Assembly: GCF_003854895.1 (NCBI RefSeq)
Contig: NZ_CP033966.1
Coordinates: forward strand, 744,001-808,000
From: Pigmentiphaga sp. H8
Lineage (GTDB): Bacteria > Pseudomonadota > Gammaproteobacteria > Burkholderiales > Burkholderiaceae_B
DNA length: 64,000 nucleotides
Reading direction: 5' to 3'
Of this stretch, positions 36,200 to 44,381 are shown piece by piece. Position numbers and translations under genes: made by a program. How positions within the stretch are numbered: position 1 is the stretch's first letter; every line of letters begins with the position of its first letter. A model generated the notes under the pieces. That model had not been told where the DNA came from and did not search any database. It worked only from the letters and a program-made list of their open reading frames with translations.

Positions 36200-36478
36200 T
36201 CAGTGGATGGACGAGGGGTGGCGGGCCAGCGGCGTGACGTGGATCTCCATGTAGGGAAACAGCGGCAGCGACGACAGCAGGGCGTGCAGCTCGTCGTTGT
36301 CGGCCACGTCGAAAATGCTGTAGTTGGCGTATTCGCCCACCACGCGGTAGAGCTGCGGCCATTTGCCCTGTCGTTGCAGATCCTGGGAATAGGCCTTTTC
36401 AGTGGCTTTCAGCGTGTCGGCTTCTTCCTTGGGCATGGACGGCGGCAGGCGGACATCCATGCGGACGAGGAACAACAT
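36200..36478 (-). CDS. catC: Muconolactone delta-isomerase CatC
   Basis: 92 residues, normal family length. MLFLVRMDVRLPPSMPKEEADTLKATEKA, LQRQGKWPQLYRVVGEYANYSIFDVADNDELHALLSSLPLFPYMEIHVTPL is typical of CatC; the Arg and the acidic pair of the active site are kept. It converts muconolactone to 3-oxoadipate enol-lactone in the catechol ortho-cleavage branch. The codons upstream in frame belong to the catB region and are not used. Confidence 0.92.
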   Translation of the reverse strand: MLFLVRMDVRLPPSMPKEEADTLKATEKAYSQDLQRQGKWPQLYRVVGEYANYSIFDVADNDELHALLSSLPLFPYMEIHVTPLARHPSSIH

Positions 36479-36501
36479 GTGACTCTCCTGGTGATGGCGC
36501 T

Positions 36502-37641
36502 TCAGCGATCGCGGCGATAGCGCCTGAGTTTGTCTTCGTCGAGCGCCAATCCCAGTCCGGGTCCGGTGGGCAGCGTCATCGAGAATTCCTGGTAGGCGGG
36601 GCGTTGCTGGACGACGTCGTCGACCAGCAGCAAGGGGCCGAACAATTCGGTGCCCCATTCAAGACGGGGCAGGGTGGCGAAGGCGTGCGCGGCGGCCACC
36701 GTGCCTATGCTGCCTTCCAGCATGGTGCCGCCATACAGCGCCATGCCCGCGGCATCGCCGACGGCGGCGGTGCGCAGCACTTCGTAGAGGCCGCCCGACT
36801 TGGAAATCTTCAAGGCCAGCACGTCGGCCGCGCCCTGGCGGGCGAGGTCCATGGCGTCTTCGGGGCTGTGGACGGCCTCGTCGGCCATGATGGGCACGAC
36901 GAAGCGCGCCGCCAGCCGCGCCATGCCGGCCCGGTGGGCGCGGGGCAGCGGCTGTTCGATCAGGTCCACGCCGGCCGCCTCCAGCCGGGCGATGCCGGTG
37001 GCCGCCTGCGACTCGCTCCAGGCCTGGTTCACGTCCACGGTCACGCGCGCCCGCGCCCCCAGCGCCTCCTTGATGGCGCACACGTGGGCCACGTCCTCGG
37101 CCACGGAACGGCGGCCGATCTTCAGCTTGAAGGTATCGTGCCGCCGCGCGGCCAGCAGGGATTCGGCCTCTTCGATGTCGCGCCGGGTATCGCCGCTGGC
37201 CAGCGTCCAGAGCACGGGCACCGTATCGCGCACGGCGCCGCCCAGCAGCGTCGAGACCGGTACGCCCAGCCGCTTGCCCTGAGCGTCCAGCAGCGCCGTC
37301 TCGAGCGCCGACTTGGCGAAGGTGTTGCCGCGCGCCACCCGGTTCATGCGTTGCGCCGCGGCCAGCACGTTCGAGGCATCCTGCCCCCGCAGCGCCGGCG
37401 CCAGGTAGGTGTCGATGGCGAGCTTGATGCCCTCGGGGCTTTCCTCGCCATAGCTCAGGCCGCCTATGGTCGTGGCTTCTCCCAACCCTTCCACGCCGTC
37501 GGAGCAGCGCAGACGCACGATGACGAGCGTCTGCACGTTCATGACCGTCATCGCCAACTGGTGGGCGCGGATGGTGGGCAGGTCGACCAGGATGGCCTCG
37601 ATCGACTCGATATGGGGGAAAGCCATACTTTTCCGGTTCAT
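36502..37641 (-). CDS. catB: Muconate cycloisomerase CatB
   Basis: 379 residues. Enolase-superfamily enzyme: capping domain with IEAILVDLPTIRAHQLAMTVMNVQTLVIVRLRC; catalytic KxK in TFKLKIGRR (near residue 168), metal ligands in VTVDVNQAW, IEQPLPR and MADEAVHSPEDA, and the second lysine in ALKISKSGGL (near 276). It turns cis,cis-muconate into muconolactone. An alternative ATG lies five codons downstream (MAFPHIE). No catA is in the window, so catechol dioxygenase must be elsewhere. Divergent LysR gene 83 bases away. Confidence 0.92.
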   Translation of the reverse strand: MNRKSMAFPHIESIEAILVDLPTIRAHQLAMTVMNVQTLVIVRLRCSDGVEGLGEATTIGGLSYGEESPEGIKLAIDTYLAPALRGQDASNVLAAAQRMNRVARGNTFAKSALETALLDAQGKRLGVPVSTLLGGAVRDTVPVLWTLASGDTRRDIEEAESLLAARRHDTFKLKIGRRSVAEDVAHVCAIKEALGARARVTVDVNQAWSESQAATGIARLEAAGVDLIEQPLPRAHRAGMARLAARFVVPIMADEAVHSPEDAMDLARQGAADVLALKISKSGGLYEVLRTAAVGDAAGMALYGGTMLEGSIGTVAAAHAFATLPRLEWGTELFGPLLLVDDVVQQRPAYQEFSMTLPTGPGLGLALDEDKLRRYRRDR

Positions 37642-37707
37642 TGTGATTCGGGAAGTCAGTATGGAAGTCGATTTTTCCTGCGTCCAAGACTATATTTGGC
37701 GTTTTCA

Positions 37708-37722
37708 ATACCTAAAAAGTAT
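37708..37722. promoter_or_regulatory. BenM/CatM-type LysR binding site ATAC-N7-GTAT
   Basis: The site reads ATAC-CTAAAAA-GTAT, which is exactly the recognition pattern (ATAC-N7-GTAT, T-N11-A core) known for the muconate-responsive regulators BenM and CatM. It ends two bases before the regulator start codon and lies upstream of a TATAGT -10-like hexamer for catB on the other strand, so binding would repress the regulator and activate catB. Confidence 0.6.
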
Positions 37723-37724
37723 CG

Positions 37725-38636
37725 ATGGACGTCAGGCAACTCCGTTATTTCCAGGCCGTGGCGCAGGAAATGAACGTCACCCGCGCCGCCGAGAAGCTGC
37801 ACATGGCGCAGCCGCCGCTCAGCCGCCAGATACGCGCGTTGGAAGACGAGCTCGGGGTGCTTCTGTTCGAGCGAACCGGGCGATCGCTGCGATTGACCGA
37901 GGCCGGCCGCTTCCTGCTCGAACACTCGCTGCAATTGACCGCGCGCTTCCAGGAAATCACCGAGGCCACCCGGCGCCTTGGGCAGCAGGGGCGGCGCTGG
38001 TTCGGCGTGGGTTTCGTGCCCTCCACGCTGTACGGATTCGTGCCGGAACTGATCCGCCGCCTGCGGGGCGCGGACCGGCACGTCGAAGTGGGCCTGTCGG
38101 AACTGACGACATTGCAGCAGATGGAAGCGCTCAAGGCGGGGCGCATCGACATCGGGTTCGGGCGCATCCTGTTCGACGATCCCGACATCGAGCGCAAGGT
38201 ACTGATGGCCGAACCGCTGGTGGCGGTGGTGGCGCGCTCCCATCCGCTGGCCAGGCGTACCCGGAACGGGGTGCGGGCGGCCGAGCTGGCCAAGCAGCCC
38301 TTCATCCTGTATCCGGCACGCCCCAGGCCCAGCTATGCCGACCATGTGCTGGGCCTGTTCCGGGCGGCGGGGCATGGCCTGGACGTGGTCCAGGAAGCCA
38401 ACGAATTGCAGACGGCGATCGGGCTGGTCGCGGCCGGCCTGGGCGTGACCGTGGTGCCCGCGTCGGTGCAGCGCCTGCAGCGCGAAGACATCGCCTATGT
38501 GCCGCTGGACAGCCCGGGATTCACCTCGCCGGTAATCGTCAGCCGCCGCCGCGACGACCGTTCACTGTTTCTGCTGCAGGCCAGCGCGCTGGCCGACGAA
38601 CTGGCGGCCCAGGAACTGCGCGCGCATGCGCGCTAG
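37725..38636 (+). CDS. catR: LysR regulator of catBC (BenM/CatM-like)
   Basis: 303 residues. N-terminal winged helix MDVRQLRYFQAVAQEMNVTRAAEKLHMAQPPLSRQIRALEDELGVLLFERTGRSLRLTEAG and a C-terminal effector domain with GFVPSTLYGFVPELIRRLR and DIGFGRILFDDPDIERKVLMAEPLVAVVA, close to the muconate/benzoate regulators. The GFVPS start and the ATAC-N7-GTAT site at its promoter support the CatM/CatR role. Its stop codon overlaps the stop of a convergent dioxygenase gene by four bases. Family members autorepress and respond to cis,cis-muconate. Confidence 0.88.
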   Translation: MDVRQLRYFQAVAQEMNVTRAAEKLHMAQPPLSRQIRALEDELGVLLFERTGRSLRLTEAGRFLLEHSLQLTARFQEITEATRRLGQQGRRWFGVGFVPSTLYGFVPELIRRLRGADRHVEVGLSELTTLQQMEALKAGRIDIGFGRILFDDPDIERKVLMAEPLVAVVARSHPLARRTRNGVRAAELAKQPFILYPARPRPSYADHVLGLFRAAGHGLDVVQEANELQTAIGLVAAGLGVTVVPASVQRLQREDIAYVPLDSPGFTSPVIVSRRRDDRSLFLLQASALADELAAQELRAHAR

Positions 38637-39403
38637 CTGCCTTCCAGGCTGATGCTGCCCTTGGCGGCCGAGCGGGTGCCGGGCAGGGGGCGGTTGCTGG
38701 CGGCATGGTAGGTGAACACCACCGAGAACTTCACGTCGTCCGTGGCGTTGCGGTCGGCCGCGTGCAGGGTATTGCAGTGGAAGAACATCACGTCGCCGGC
38801 ACGCAGTTCCGGCACGATGGCGCGCTCGATGATCGCCCGGTTGGCCGGGAGGTCGTCACGGAAGAACTTGCGTTCGTCGAAACGCGAGGCATCGAAGCTT
38901 TCCCGATGAGACCCCGGCACCAGATGCAGCGCGCCGTTGCGATCCACTTCGTCGCCCAGCGCCAGCCAGATCGAGACCATGTCGTCGCGCTGGAACGACC
39001 AGTAGCGGAAATCGCGGTGCCAGCCCGTGAGCGTGCCGTAGCGCGGATGCTTGGTCATGACGCAGTTGTGATGGGCCAGCGACAGCTTGGCCGGTTCCGC
39101 GAAATAGGCGGCCATCCAGTCGCGGATGGGCGCACAGGTCGCGTACTGCCGATAGGCTTCGTCGCGTGACCAAGCATCCAGCAGCCGCCGCACCGTCCGC
39201 CCGCCCTCGGCCTCGCGCGAGGTCGGGGCGCCCGGGTAGCCCAGGTCCGCTTCGTACTCGATGGGCTCGATATGAGCGTTGAGCTGCGCACGCGCACTCT
39301 GCAGCAGCGCCGCGCACGCATCGGCATCGAGGAAATTGCGCACCACCACCAGACCATCCCGGCGCAGTGCCGCGATCTGTTCGTCGCGTGACAGGCTAGC
39401 CAT
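38633..39403 (-). CDS. Phytanoyl-CoA dioxygenase (PhyH) family protein
   Basis: 256 residues. Fe(II)/2-oxoglutarate oxygenase fold with GWHRDFRYWSFQRDD (HxD iron ligands, near residue 132-135), ALHLVPGSHRESFD with the distal His (near 166-172), and a Trp-rich middle. The N-terminus LRRDGLVVVRNFLDADACAALLQS is standard for PhyH. Substrate unknown; it is not obviously connected to the cat genes and its stop overlaps that of the LysR gene. Confidence 0.85.
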   Translation of the reverse strand: MASLSRDEQIAALRRDGLVVVRNFLDADACAALLQSARAQLNAHIEPIEYEADLGYPGAPTSREAEGGRTVRRLLDAWSRDEAYRQYATCAPIRDWMAAYFAEPAKLSLAHHNCVMTKHPRYGTLTGWHRDFRYWSFQRDDMVSIWLALGDEVDRNGALHLVPGSHRESFDASRFDERKFFRDDLPANRAIIERAIVPELRAGDVMFFHCNTLHAADRNATDDVKFSVVFTYHAASNRPLPGTRSAAKGSISLEGS

Positions 39404-39648
39404 GCTGCTCTAACACAAGAGAAGAAAAATCAGCTGACTAGGATACGCTGAATTTCTCCGAAAAACGCTTGCGCCTTTGTCCGTCAGCTGGATCTGGGGG
39501 GCTGGATTTTCGCGGGCTGGCGGTCCAGCGTGGGCGTGAAGGGAGAGCGAGTGCCGATCGGCGCGCGTGAATTGGATAGAAGCGGGGCGGGTTGAGTATG
39601 ATGGTTTGGCGATGACAGCGGTTGTTCTGTTGGGCGGCGTGGCTTGTT
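39404..39648. other. Non-coding stretch before CRISPR array 1
   Basis: No convincing gene, tRNA or repeat is seen. The stretch is moderately AT-rich near the dioxygenase start (ending about 39480) and then GC-rich. No transposase remnant was recognised. Confidence 0.5.
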
Positions 39649-39712
39649 GAAAAAAAACGGTGGATTTTGTGGGGGCGGTTTTTTCTTTTTAAAACAAGTG
39701 CTTATGGTTGGA
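39649..39712 (+). promoter_or_regulatory. Leader of CRISPR array 1, diverged
   Basis: GAAAAAAAACGGTGGATTTTG, then a GCGGTTTTTTC stretch and AAAACAAGTGCTTATGGTTGG line up with the leaders before arrays 2 and 3 (AAAACAATCGGTTATGTTTGG), but with many substitutions and with GGCGTCCGA replaced. It marks the left end as leader-proximal and suggests loss of function by drift. Confidence 0.55.
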
Positions 39713-40107
39713 GGGTTCCCCGCGGGAGCGGGGATGAACCGGGATGTACGTTGATACATTCGGCATCCCTCGCGGGTTCCCCGCGGGAGCGGGGATGAAC
39801 CGGTCGAAGTGCTCAACGACATCAACGGCGATCTGTGTTCCCCGCGAGAGCGGGGATGAACCGTCTGGCCGAAAATCTCGAAGGTCAAGCAGGACGGGTT
39901 CCCGGCGAGAGCGGGGACGAACCGCGACAGTGGCGCGCGAGACCATCCATACCGAGGGGTTCCCTGCGAGAGCGGGGATGAACCGTTTGCGGCGATCGAC
40001 TCAGGCGCGCGGATCTCGGGTTCCCCGCGCGAGCGGGGATGAACCGCACATCCATAGTCTGATGCAGACGTACCGGCCGTGTTCCCCGCGTAAGCGGGGA
40101 TGAGCCG
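39713..40107 (+). CRISPR. CRISPR array 1: 7 degenerate type I-E repeats, 6 spacers
   Basis: Repeats of 29 bases (39713, 39774, 39835, 39896, 39957, 40018, 40079) are spaced by exactly 32-base spacers. The repeat core is TTCCCCGCGGGAGCGGGGATG for the first two; later ones vary: GCGAGAGC in the third and fifth, CCCGGCGAGAGCGGGGACG in the fourth, GCGCGAGC in the sixth, GCGTAAGC with GATGAGCCG in the seventh. Four of the seven begin GGGTT in place of GTGTT. The divergence of nearly every repeat indicates an array that no longer acquires spacers. A 32-base stretch after the last repeat could be a seventh spacer without a closing repeat. Confidence 0.9.
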
Positions 40108-40198
40108 ATCCATATGGCGAGGGTCTTGTCCGTGGCCCTTTCTGTGCGTGAGTCATAAGCCACTGCCACCCGTCATAGACGGACACTCGCACAAGGAC

Positions 40199-40220
40199 TA
40201 TAGTATTCATTGGTATTACC
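40199..40220 (+). promoter_or_regulatory. Candidate promoter/operator of the RHH-RelE pair
   Basis: A -10-like TATAGT (40199-40204) with TAGACG 17 bases upstream (40176-40181), then the palindrome GGTATTACC (40212-40220) just before the antitoxin start. RHH antitoxins usually bind such sites for autoregulation. Confidence 0.4.
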
Positions 40221-40239
40221 TTCGAATATACATTCCATC

Positions 40240-40512
40240 ATGGCTACGACCATCAAGCTCAATGACGACTTGAAAGCTCGCATACATCGCCTTGCAGATC
40301 AGCGGGACCGTTCGGCCCACTGGATCATGCGCGAAGCAATCACGCAATACGTGGAGCGCGAAGAAAAGCGCGAGGCGTTCAAGCAGGATGCGATGCGTGC
40401 ATGGAATGACTATCAGGCCAACGGATTGCACGTGACGCTTGAAGAAGCGGATGCCTGGCTGGCGAAGCTCGAAGCGGGCGAGGATGCGGAGCCACCTAAG
40501 TGCCACGAGTGA
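40240..40512 (+). CDS. Ribbon-helix-helix (CopG/ParD-like) antitoxin
   Basis: 90 residues. The N-terminus MATTIKLNDDLKARIHRLADQRDRSAHWIMREAITQYVER is a ribbon-helix-helix DNA-binding domain; the acidic C-terminal half (AEEADAWLAKLEAGEDAE type) is the expected toxin-binding tail. It overlaps the toxin gene by 13 bases. It lies about 130 bases behind CRISPR array 1 and shows the same direction as the cas operon. Confidence 0.85.
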   Translation: MATTIKLNDDLKARIHRLADQRDRSAHWIMREAITQYVEREEKREAFKQDAMRAWNDYQANGLHVTLEEADAWLAKLEAGEDAEPPKCHE

Positions 40513-40790
40513 TATGGACGCCACTGGCACTGGACGATGTGCAGAACCTCTATCGCTTTCTCGCGCAGAAGGATATAAGCGCCGCGCGACGTGCCGTACA
40601 AGCAATCCGCGTCGGGGTGAGGATGCTTGCCAAGCAGCCGCGCGTCGGTCGTCCGATCGAAGACATGGACGCGGAGTTTCGTGAATGGCTTATCGATTTC
40701 GGGGATAGCGGCTATGTTGTCCTATATCGATTGCATGGCGAAACCGCTTCCATTTTGGCTGTGCGCCATCAAAAAGAAGTAGGGTATTGA
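40500..40790 (+). CDS. RelE/ParE-family toxin
   Basis: 96 residues. RelE/ParE fold: VIWTPLALDDVQNLYRFLAQKDISAARRAVQAI, PRVGRPIEDMDAEFREWLI, YVVLYRLHGETASILAVRHQKEVGY. Arg and His of the C-terminal strand are kept. Acts on gyrase or ribosome-bound mRNA depending on subtype. The start is GTG inside the antitoxin gene (reading frame +2), which is typical for tightly coupled pairs. Complete, no sign of decay. Confidence 0.88.
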   Translation: MPRVIWTPLALDDVQNLYRFLAQKDISAARRAVQAIRVGVRMLAKQPRVGRPIEDMDAEFREWLIDFGDSGYVVLYRLHGETASILAVRHQKEVGY

Positions 40791-40889
40791 GAAGAAAGTT
40801 CTCTGCGTAAGCGCGCAGTCCTGGACAAATAACGAAGCCGGCTTGCTGTAGCCTCCATCGGCCCGGGACACCGGGCTTTCGAAGCCATC

Positions 40890-41156
40890 ATGGAAACCCC
40901 CGCTCAATACGGCCAAGAGCCAGCTGAGATTCGTCCTGAAACCCTGCGCAAGTATGGCGCCGGCTGGGAACAGCCTACGCCCGCCGAGGTTCGGGCCGTG
41001 ATCCAACTGGCAGGATTGACTGGCGGCGAGGCTGCCCAACTGGTCGGCCTATCCGACAGCCGCACCGTTCGCCGTTGGACCGGTGGCCAATCGAATATCC
41101 CGTTCGCCGCCTGGGCGATCCTTTGCGAAGTCGCAGGCTTGGGAATCATCTGGTGA
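40890..41156 (+). CDS. Small helix-turn-helix regulator
   Basis: 88 residues. LTGGEAAQLVGLSDSRTVRRWTGGQSNIPFAAWAILCEVAGLGIIW is a Cro/XRE-like helix-turn-helix whose second half carries the recognition helix SDSRTVRRW. The first 35 residues (QYGQEPAEIRPETLRKYGAGWEQPTPAEVRAVI) are an uncharacterised extension. Often found on mobile or prophage-like segments; function unknown. It stands alone between the RelE toxin and the cas operon. Confidence 0.65.
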   Translation: METPAQYGQEPAEIRPETLRKYGAGWEQPTPAEVRAVIQLAGLTGGEAAQLVGLSDSRTVRRWTGGQSNIPFAAWAILCEVAGLGIIW

Positions 41157-41467
41157 CGGCGCGTGTGGCGTGCATTCCGCACTGGATGAATAGCAAGGAT
41201 GGTGTCCAGAGTCCAAGACGAGGCGGGACACTCTGTTCTGTTCGCACGTTCTACCCCGCAATCCCAAGACGGCGATAAGCCATCTTGCGGTCGCTAATCC
41301 GTCGGTATGGCTGGCTTGCTCCTGCCGGGATAACCCGATTTGTATCCGTTTTTATCAAAATGTTATCTTGATGAAAAGCCATCAGTGAACCGTCGTGCCC
41401 TCGCAGCCGTCACGTGGCCCTTTGATGGCGTAACGAAAAACGGAGTCTTCATCCGCATCGTGTAGTC
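41157..41467 (+). promoter_or_regulatory. Intergenic region with candidate cas promoter
   Basis: No gene is seen. The best promoter candidate is TTGTAT (41340-41345), a 17-base spacer and TTATCT (41363-41368), about 100 bases before cas3, in a short AT-rich island (GTTTTTATCAAAATG). The first part of the gap holds nothing recognisable. Confidence 0.35.
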
Positions 41468-44236
41468 ATGGCTGATCTGTCGCTGAACTACTGGGGGAAA
41501 GCGAAGCCGTCGAAGAACGGTTCGGTCGGTTGGCATCTGTTGCCATACCACTGCCTGGACGTGGCCGCTTGTGGCGCCGCTTATCTCCGGCGCGCTTCGT
41601 CGCTTCGCCGCATGCTTTGTGCCCGCCTGGGCATGACCGCCGAGCAGTTGGAAGGATGGGTCGCTTTCTGGCTCGTTCTGCACGATCTGGGCAAGTTCGC
41701 CACGACTTTTCAGGGCCAGCGGAGCGATATCCTGCTGAAGCTGCAGGGTCGGGAAAGCCGCCATGGCTATTCGATCCGGCACGATACGCTCGGGCTGGTC
41801 TACTGGTCGTCGGTGCTGGAGGGCGAAGCGATCGGCCTGGGCTGGTTCGGTCCCGACAGCGTCTCGCTGATGCGCGCGATCGATCATTGGGTGCGCGCAG
41901 TGACTGGCCATCATGGCCAGCCCCCTTCCGAGAGCGTGGAGAACCCCTGGCCCCACTTCGTGAGTCCGGACGATCATCGGGCCATTCGGCAATTCGTCGA
42001 TCACATGCGCGAATTGTTTCTCGCGGACATGGATTGGGAAGCCCCTTGTTTTGTCGATGTCGACGCGTTCGAGGACGCCAGCCGTGAGCTCTCCTGGTGG
42101 ATAGCCGGGGTGGCGGTACTTGCGGATTGGGTCGGCTCCAACCAGGATTATTTTCCGTATCGGGACGATGAGGTTTCGCTTGCGGAGTATTGGACGCAGG
42201 CGCAGAAGCTCGCTGCCGACGCTTGTGAAGCTATCGGTGTTCTGCCTGTCGAAGCCCGCCAGCGTGTCACCTTCGTCGAGTTGTTCCCGGCGTTGACGCA
42301 ACCGTCTCCACTGCAAGCCTGGGCGAACCAGGTTTCCTTGCACGACGGTCCGCAGATTCACCTGTTGGAAGACGTCACCGGCGCGGGCAAGACCGAGGCC
42401 GCCATGATGCTGACCCACCGGCTGATGAGCGCCGGGGCGGCAGACGGTTTCTTCATCGGCCTGCCCACCATGGCCACGGCCAACGCCATGTACGGCCGCT
42501 TGAGTCATTTCTATGTCCGGCTGTTCGAGGGCCTGGCCAGTCTGGTGCTGGCGAACGGCCAGCGCGAACTGGTGGAGGCCTTTGCCGCCTCGGTCCTGAG
42601 CCCCGGGCCCGCCGAGCACGATCAGGCGCAAGGGGACGAAACGGCCTCGGCCCGTTGCACTGCCTGGCTGGCCGACCACAACAAGCGCGCGCTGCTGGCA
42701 CCGGCTGGCGTGGGCACCATCGATCAGGCCTTGATGGCGGTGCTGCAGGGCAAGCATCAGTCCTTGCGGCTGTTGGGCCTGTTCCGCAAGGTGCTCATCA
42801 TCGACGAGGTTCATGCTTGCGATGCCTACATGCAGGGCGTGTTGGAGGTCCTGCTCCGCGCGCATGCGTCGGCGGGAGGCAGCGCGATCCTGCTTTCGGC
42901 CACGTTGCCCGAGCGCATGAAGCGCGCCTTGCTGGCGGCGTTCGCCGCGGGCTGCCGTCACGCCCCCCCCGAGTTGCCTGTCGAGGCGGACTATCCCCTG
43001 ATCACGAGCTGGCGCGCCGACCAGCCGCGGCAGGTGGCGACCCGTTGCGTGGAAACGCGGGCGGACGTCCGTCGGACGGTGAAGATACGCTACGTATCGG
43101 ACCAGGACGAGGTGGTTGCCGGCATCCGCCGCGCGCTGGCGGCGGGGCGCTGTGTTTGCTGGGTGCGCAACACGGTCGCGGATGCCATGGCCGCCCATGC
43201 GCTGTTCGCCGATGAGCTGGACGCAGAGCATCTCATGCTCTTTCATGCGCGCTTCACCTTGCGCGATCGATTGGACATGGAGGCACGCGTCCTGGATCAC
43301 TTTGGCGCGCACAGCACCGCGGAACAGCGCCGCGGACGGCTGGTCATCGCGACACAGGTCGCCGAACAATCACTTGATGCCGACTGGGACTGGATGATCA
43401 GCGATCTGGCGCCCATCGATCGTCTCATCCAGCGGGCGGGTCGCCTGCAGCGCCATCGGCGCGACGCATGGGGTAATCGCCTGGCCGACTCCGCTGAACC
43501 CGATGGCCGCGATCAGCCGTGCCTGTGGGTGCTGGGGCCCGTCTGGACGCAGGAGCCCGGTTCGACCTGGTTCAAGGATGCCTTCCCCAAGTCGGTGAAG
43601 GTCTACCGCCATCATGGCCAGTTGTGGTGGACGGCCCGCTTCATGCAGGACGGCCAACTGAGCATGCCTGCCGATGCGCGGCGGTTGATCGAAGGCGTGT
43701 TCGCGGAGGACGTGGAAATGCCGGCTGGTCTGCAGTTCACGGCCAATGAGGCGATCGGCGCGGAGAGCAGCGAGGCCTCCCACGCGCATCGAAACACCAT
43801 CAAGCTGGATGTCGGGTACGTCTGGCGAGGAGAGCACTGGTGGTCGGATGCGCAGACCCCCACGCGCCTGGGCGAGCCCAGTGCAAACGTGGTGCTGTGC
43901 CGGTGGGAGGGTGATCGCGTGGTGCCATGGAGTGCTCACGAGCAGCTCCGGCATGCCTGGTCCTACAGCACGGTACGGGTGCCGGAACGGTTGGTCGCGG
44001 AAGCCGTTCCGCCGGAAGACCCGCAGCGCTTGCAGGCTTGGGAGGCCGCCCGGTTGACGTTGCCGGATCAGGGGAAGTGGTCGGTGTTGCTGGTTTTGGA
44101 GCGGGTGGGGGGCGATTGGGTGGGGAGCGCTATGGGGAAGACGGGTGATGTTGGCAAGCAGATGACTCGGGAGTGGATTTATGACGGGAGGTTCGGGTTG
44201 CTTGCTCGCCCGTCTGGAGAGAACGAGCGAGGGTAG
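41468..44236 (+). CDS. cas3: Type I-E CRISPR helicase-nuclease Cas3
   Basis: 922 residues, full length. HD nuclease domain at the N-terminus: LPYHCLDVA (near 25-33), HDLGKF (H72-D73), GYSIRHDTLG and VTGHHGQ. SF2 helicase: Walker A EDVTGAGKTEA (301-311), Walker B DEVH (446-449), motif III SATLPE (477 on), RHARFTLRDR-like linker, ATQVAEQSLD, and motif VI QRAGRLQRH (655 on). A C-terminal domain follows. It is recruited by Cascade to unwind and degrade target DNA. All catalytic residues seen are intact. The gap to the next cas gene is 120 bases, so effector genes may have their own promoter. Confidence 0.97.
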   Translation: MADLSLNYWGKAKPSKNGSVGWHLLPYHCLDVAACGAAYLRRASSLRRMLCARLGMTAEQLEGWVAFWLVLHDLGKFATTFQGQRSDILLKLQGRESRHGYSIRHDTLGLVYWSSVLEGEAIGLGWFGPDSVSLMRAIDHWVRAVTGHHGQPPSESVENPWPHFVSPDDHRAIRQFVDHMRELFLADMDWEAPCFVDVDAFEDASRELSWWIAGVAVLADWVGSNQDYFPYRDDEVSLAEYWTQAQKLAADACEAIGVLPVEARQRVTFVELFPALTQPSPLQAWANQVSLHDGPQIHLLEDVTGAGKTEAAMMLTHRLMSAGAADGFFIGLPTMATANAMYGRLSHFYVRLFEGLASLVLANGQRELVEAFAASVLSPGPAEHDQAQGDETASARCTAWLADHNKRALLAPAGVGTIDQALMAVLQGKHQSLRLLGLFRKVLIIDEVHACDAYMQGVLEVLLRAHASAGGSAILLSATLPERMKRALLAAFAAGCRHAPPELPVEADYPLITSWRADQPRQVATRCVETRADVRRTVKIRYVSDQDEVVAGIRRALAAGRCVCWVRNTVADAMAAHALFADELDAEHLMLFHARFTLRDRLDMEARVLDHFGAHSTAEQRRGRLVIATQVAEQSLDADWDWMISDLAPIDRLIQRAGRLQRHRRDAWGNRLADSAEPDGRDQPCLWVLGPVWTQEPGSTWFKDAFPKSVKVYRHHGQLWWTARFMQDGQLSMPADARRLIEGVFAEDVEMPAGLQFTANEAIGAESSEASHAHRNTIKLDVGYVWRGEHWWSDAQTPTRLGEPSANVVLCRWEGDRVVPWSAHEQLRHAWSYSTVRVPERLVAEAVPPEDPQRLQAWEAARLTLPDQGKWSVLLVLERVGGDWVGSAMGKTGDVGKQMTREWIYDGRFGLLARPSGENERG

Positions 44237-44268
44237 GTGGCCCTGCCCTTGCCCCACCATTGCATTGG

Positions 44269-44381
44269 CCGATGCATGGTATTGCGAATGACGCATGCAT
44301 ATCTACCTATTTTGTGATTCATTATCGACATAAATAATTTGAAATCGGGGGGGATAGTGTCACTGCTAACCGATGCATGGA
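44269..44381 (+). promoter_or_regulatory. cas3-cas8e gap with repeated motif and weak promoter
   Basis: The 11-base CCGATGCATGG occurs at 44269-44279 and again at 44371-44381 (in the first codons of cas8e), with a related GACGCATGCAT in between. TTGTGA, 17 bases, TAATTT is a poor but possible promoter just before cas8e. In Escherichia coli the corresponding gap holds the regulated Cascade promoter; here no regulator gene is seen. Confidence 0.3.

Noticed and set aside
39744..40103. Proline/arginine-rich open frames reading through CRISPR arrays 1-3 on both strands
   Set aside because: They are periodic translations of repeats and spacers (for example repeated SSPLPRGT and RFIPAPAGN), not proteins.
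44237..44356. A hidden CreTA-type RNA toxin-antitoxin between cas3 and cas8e
   Set aside because: No repeat-like sequence matching the CRISPR repeat hairpin and no small open frame with a good start were found in the gap.
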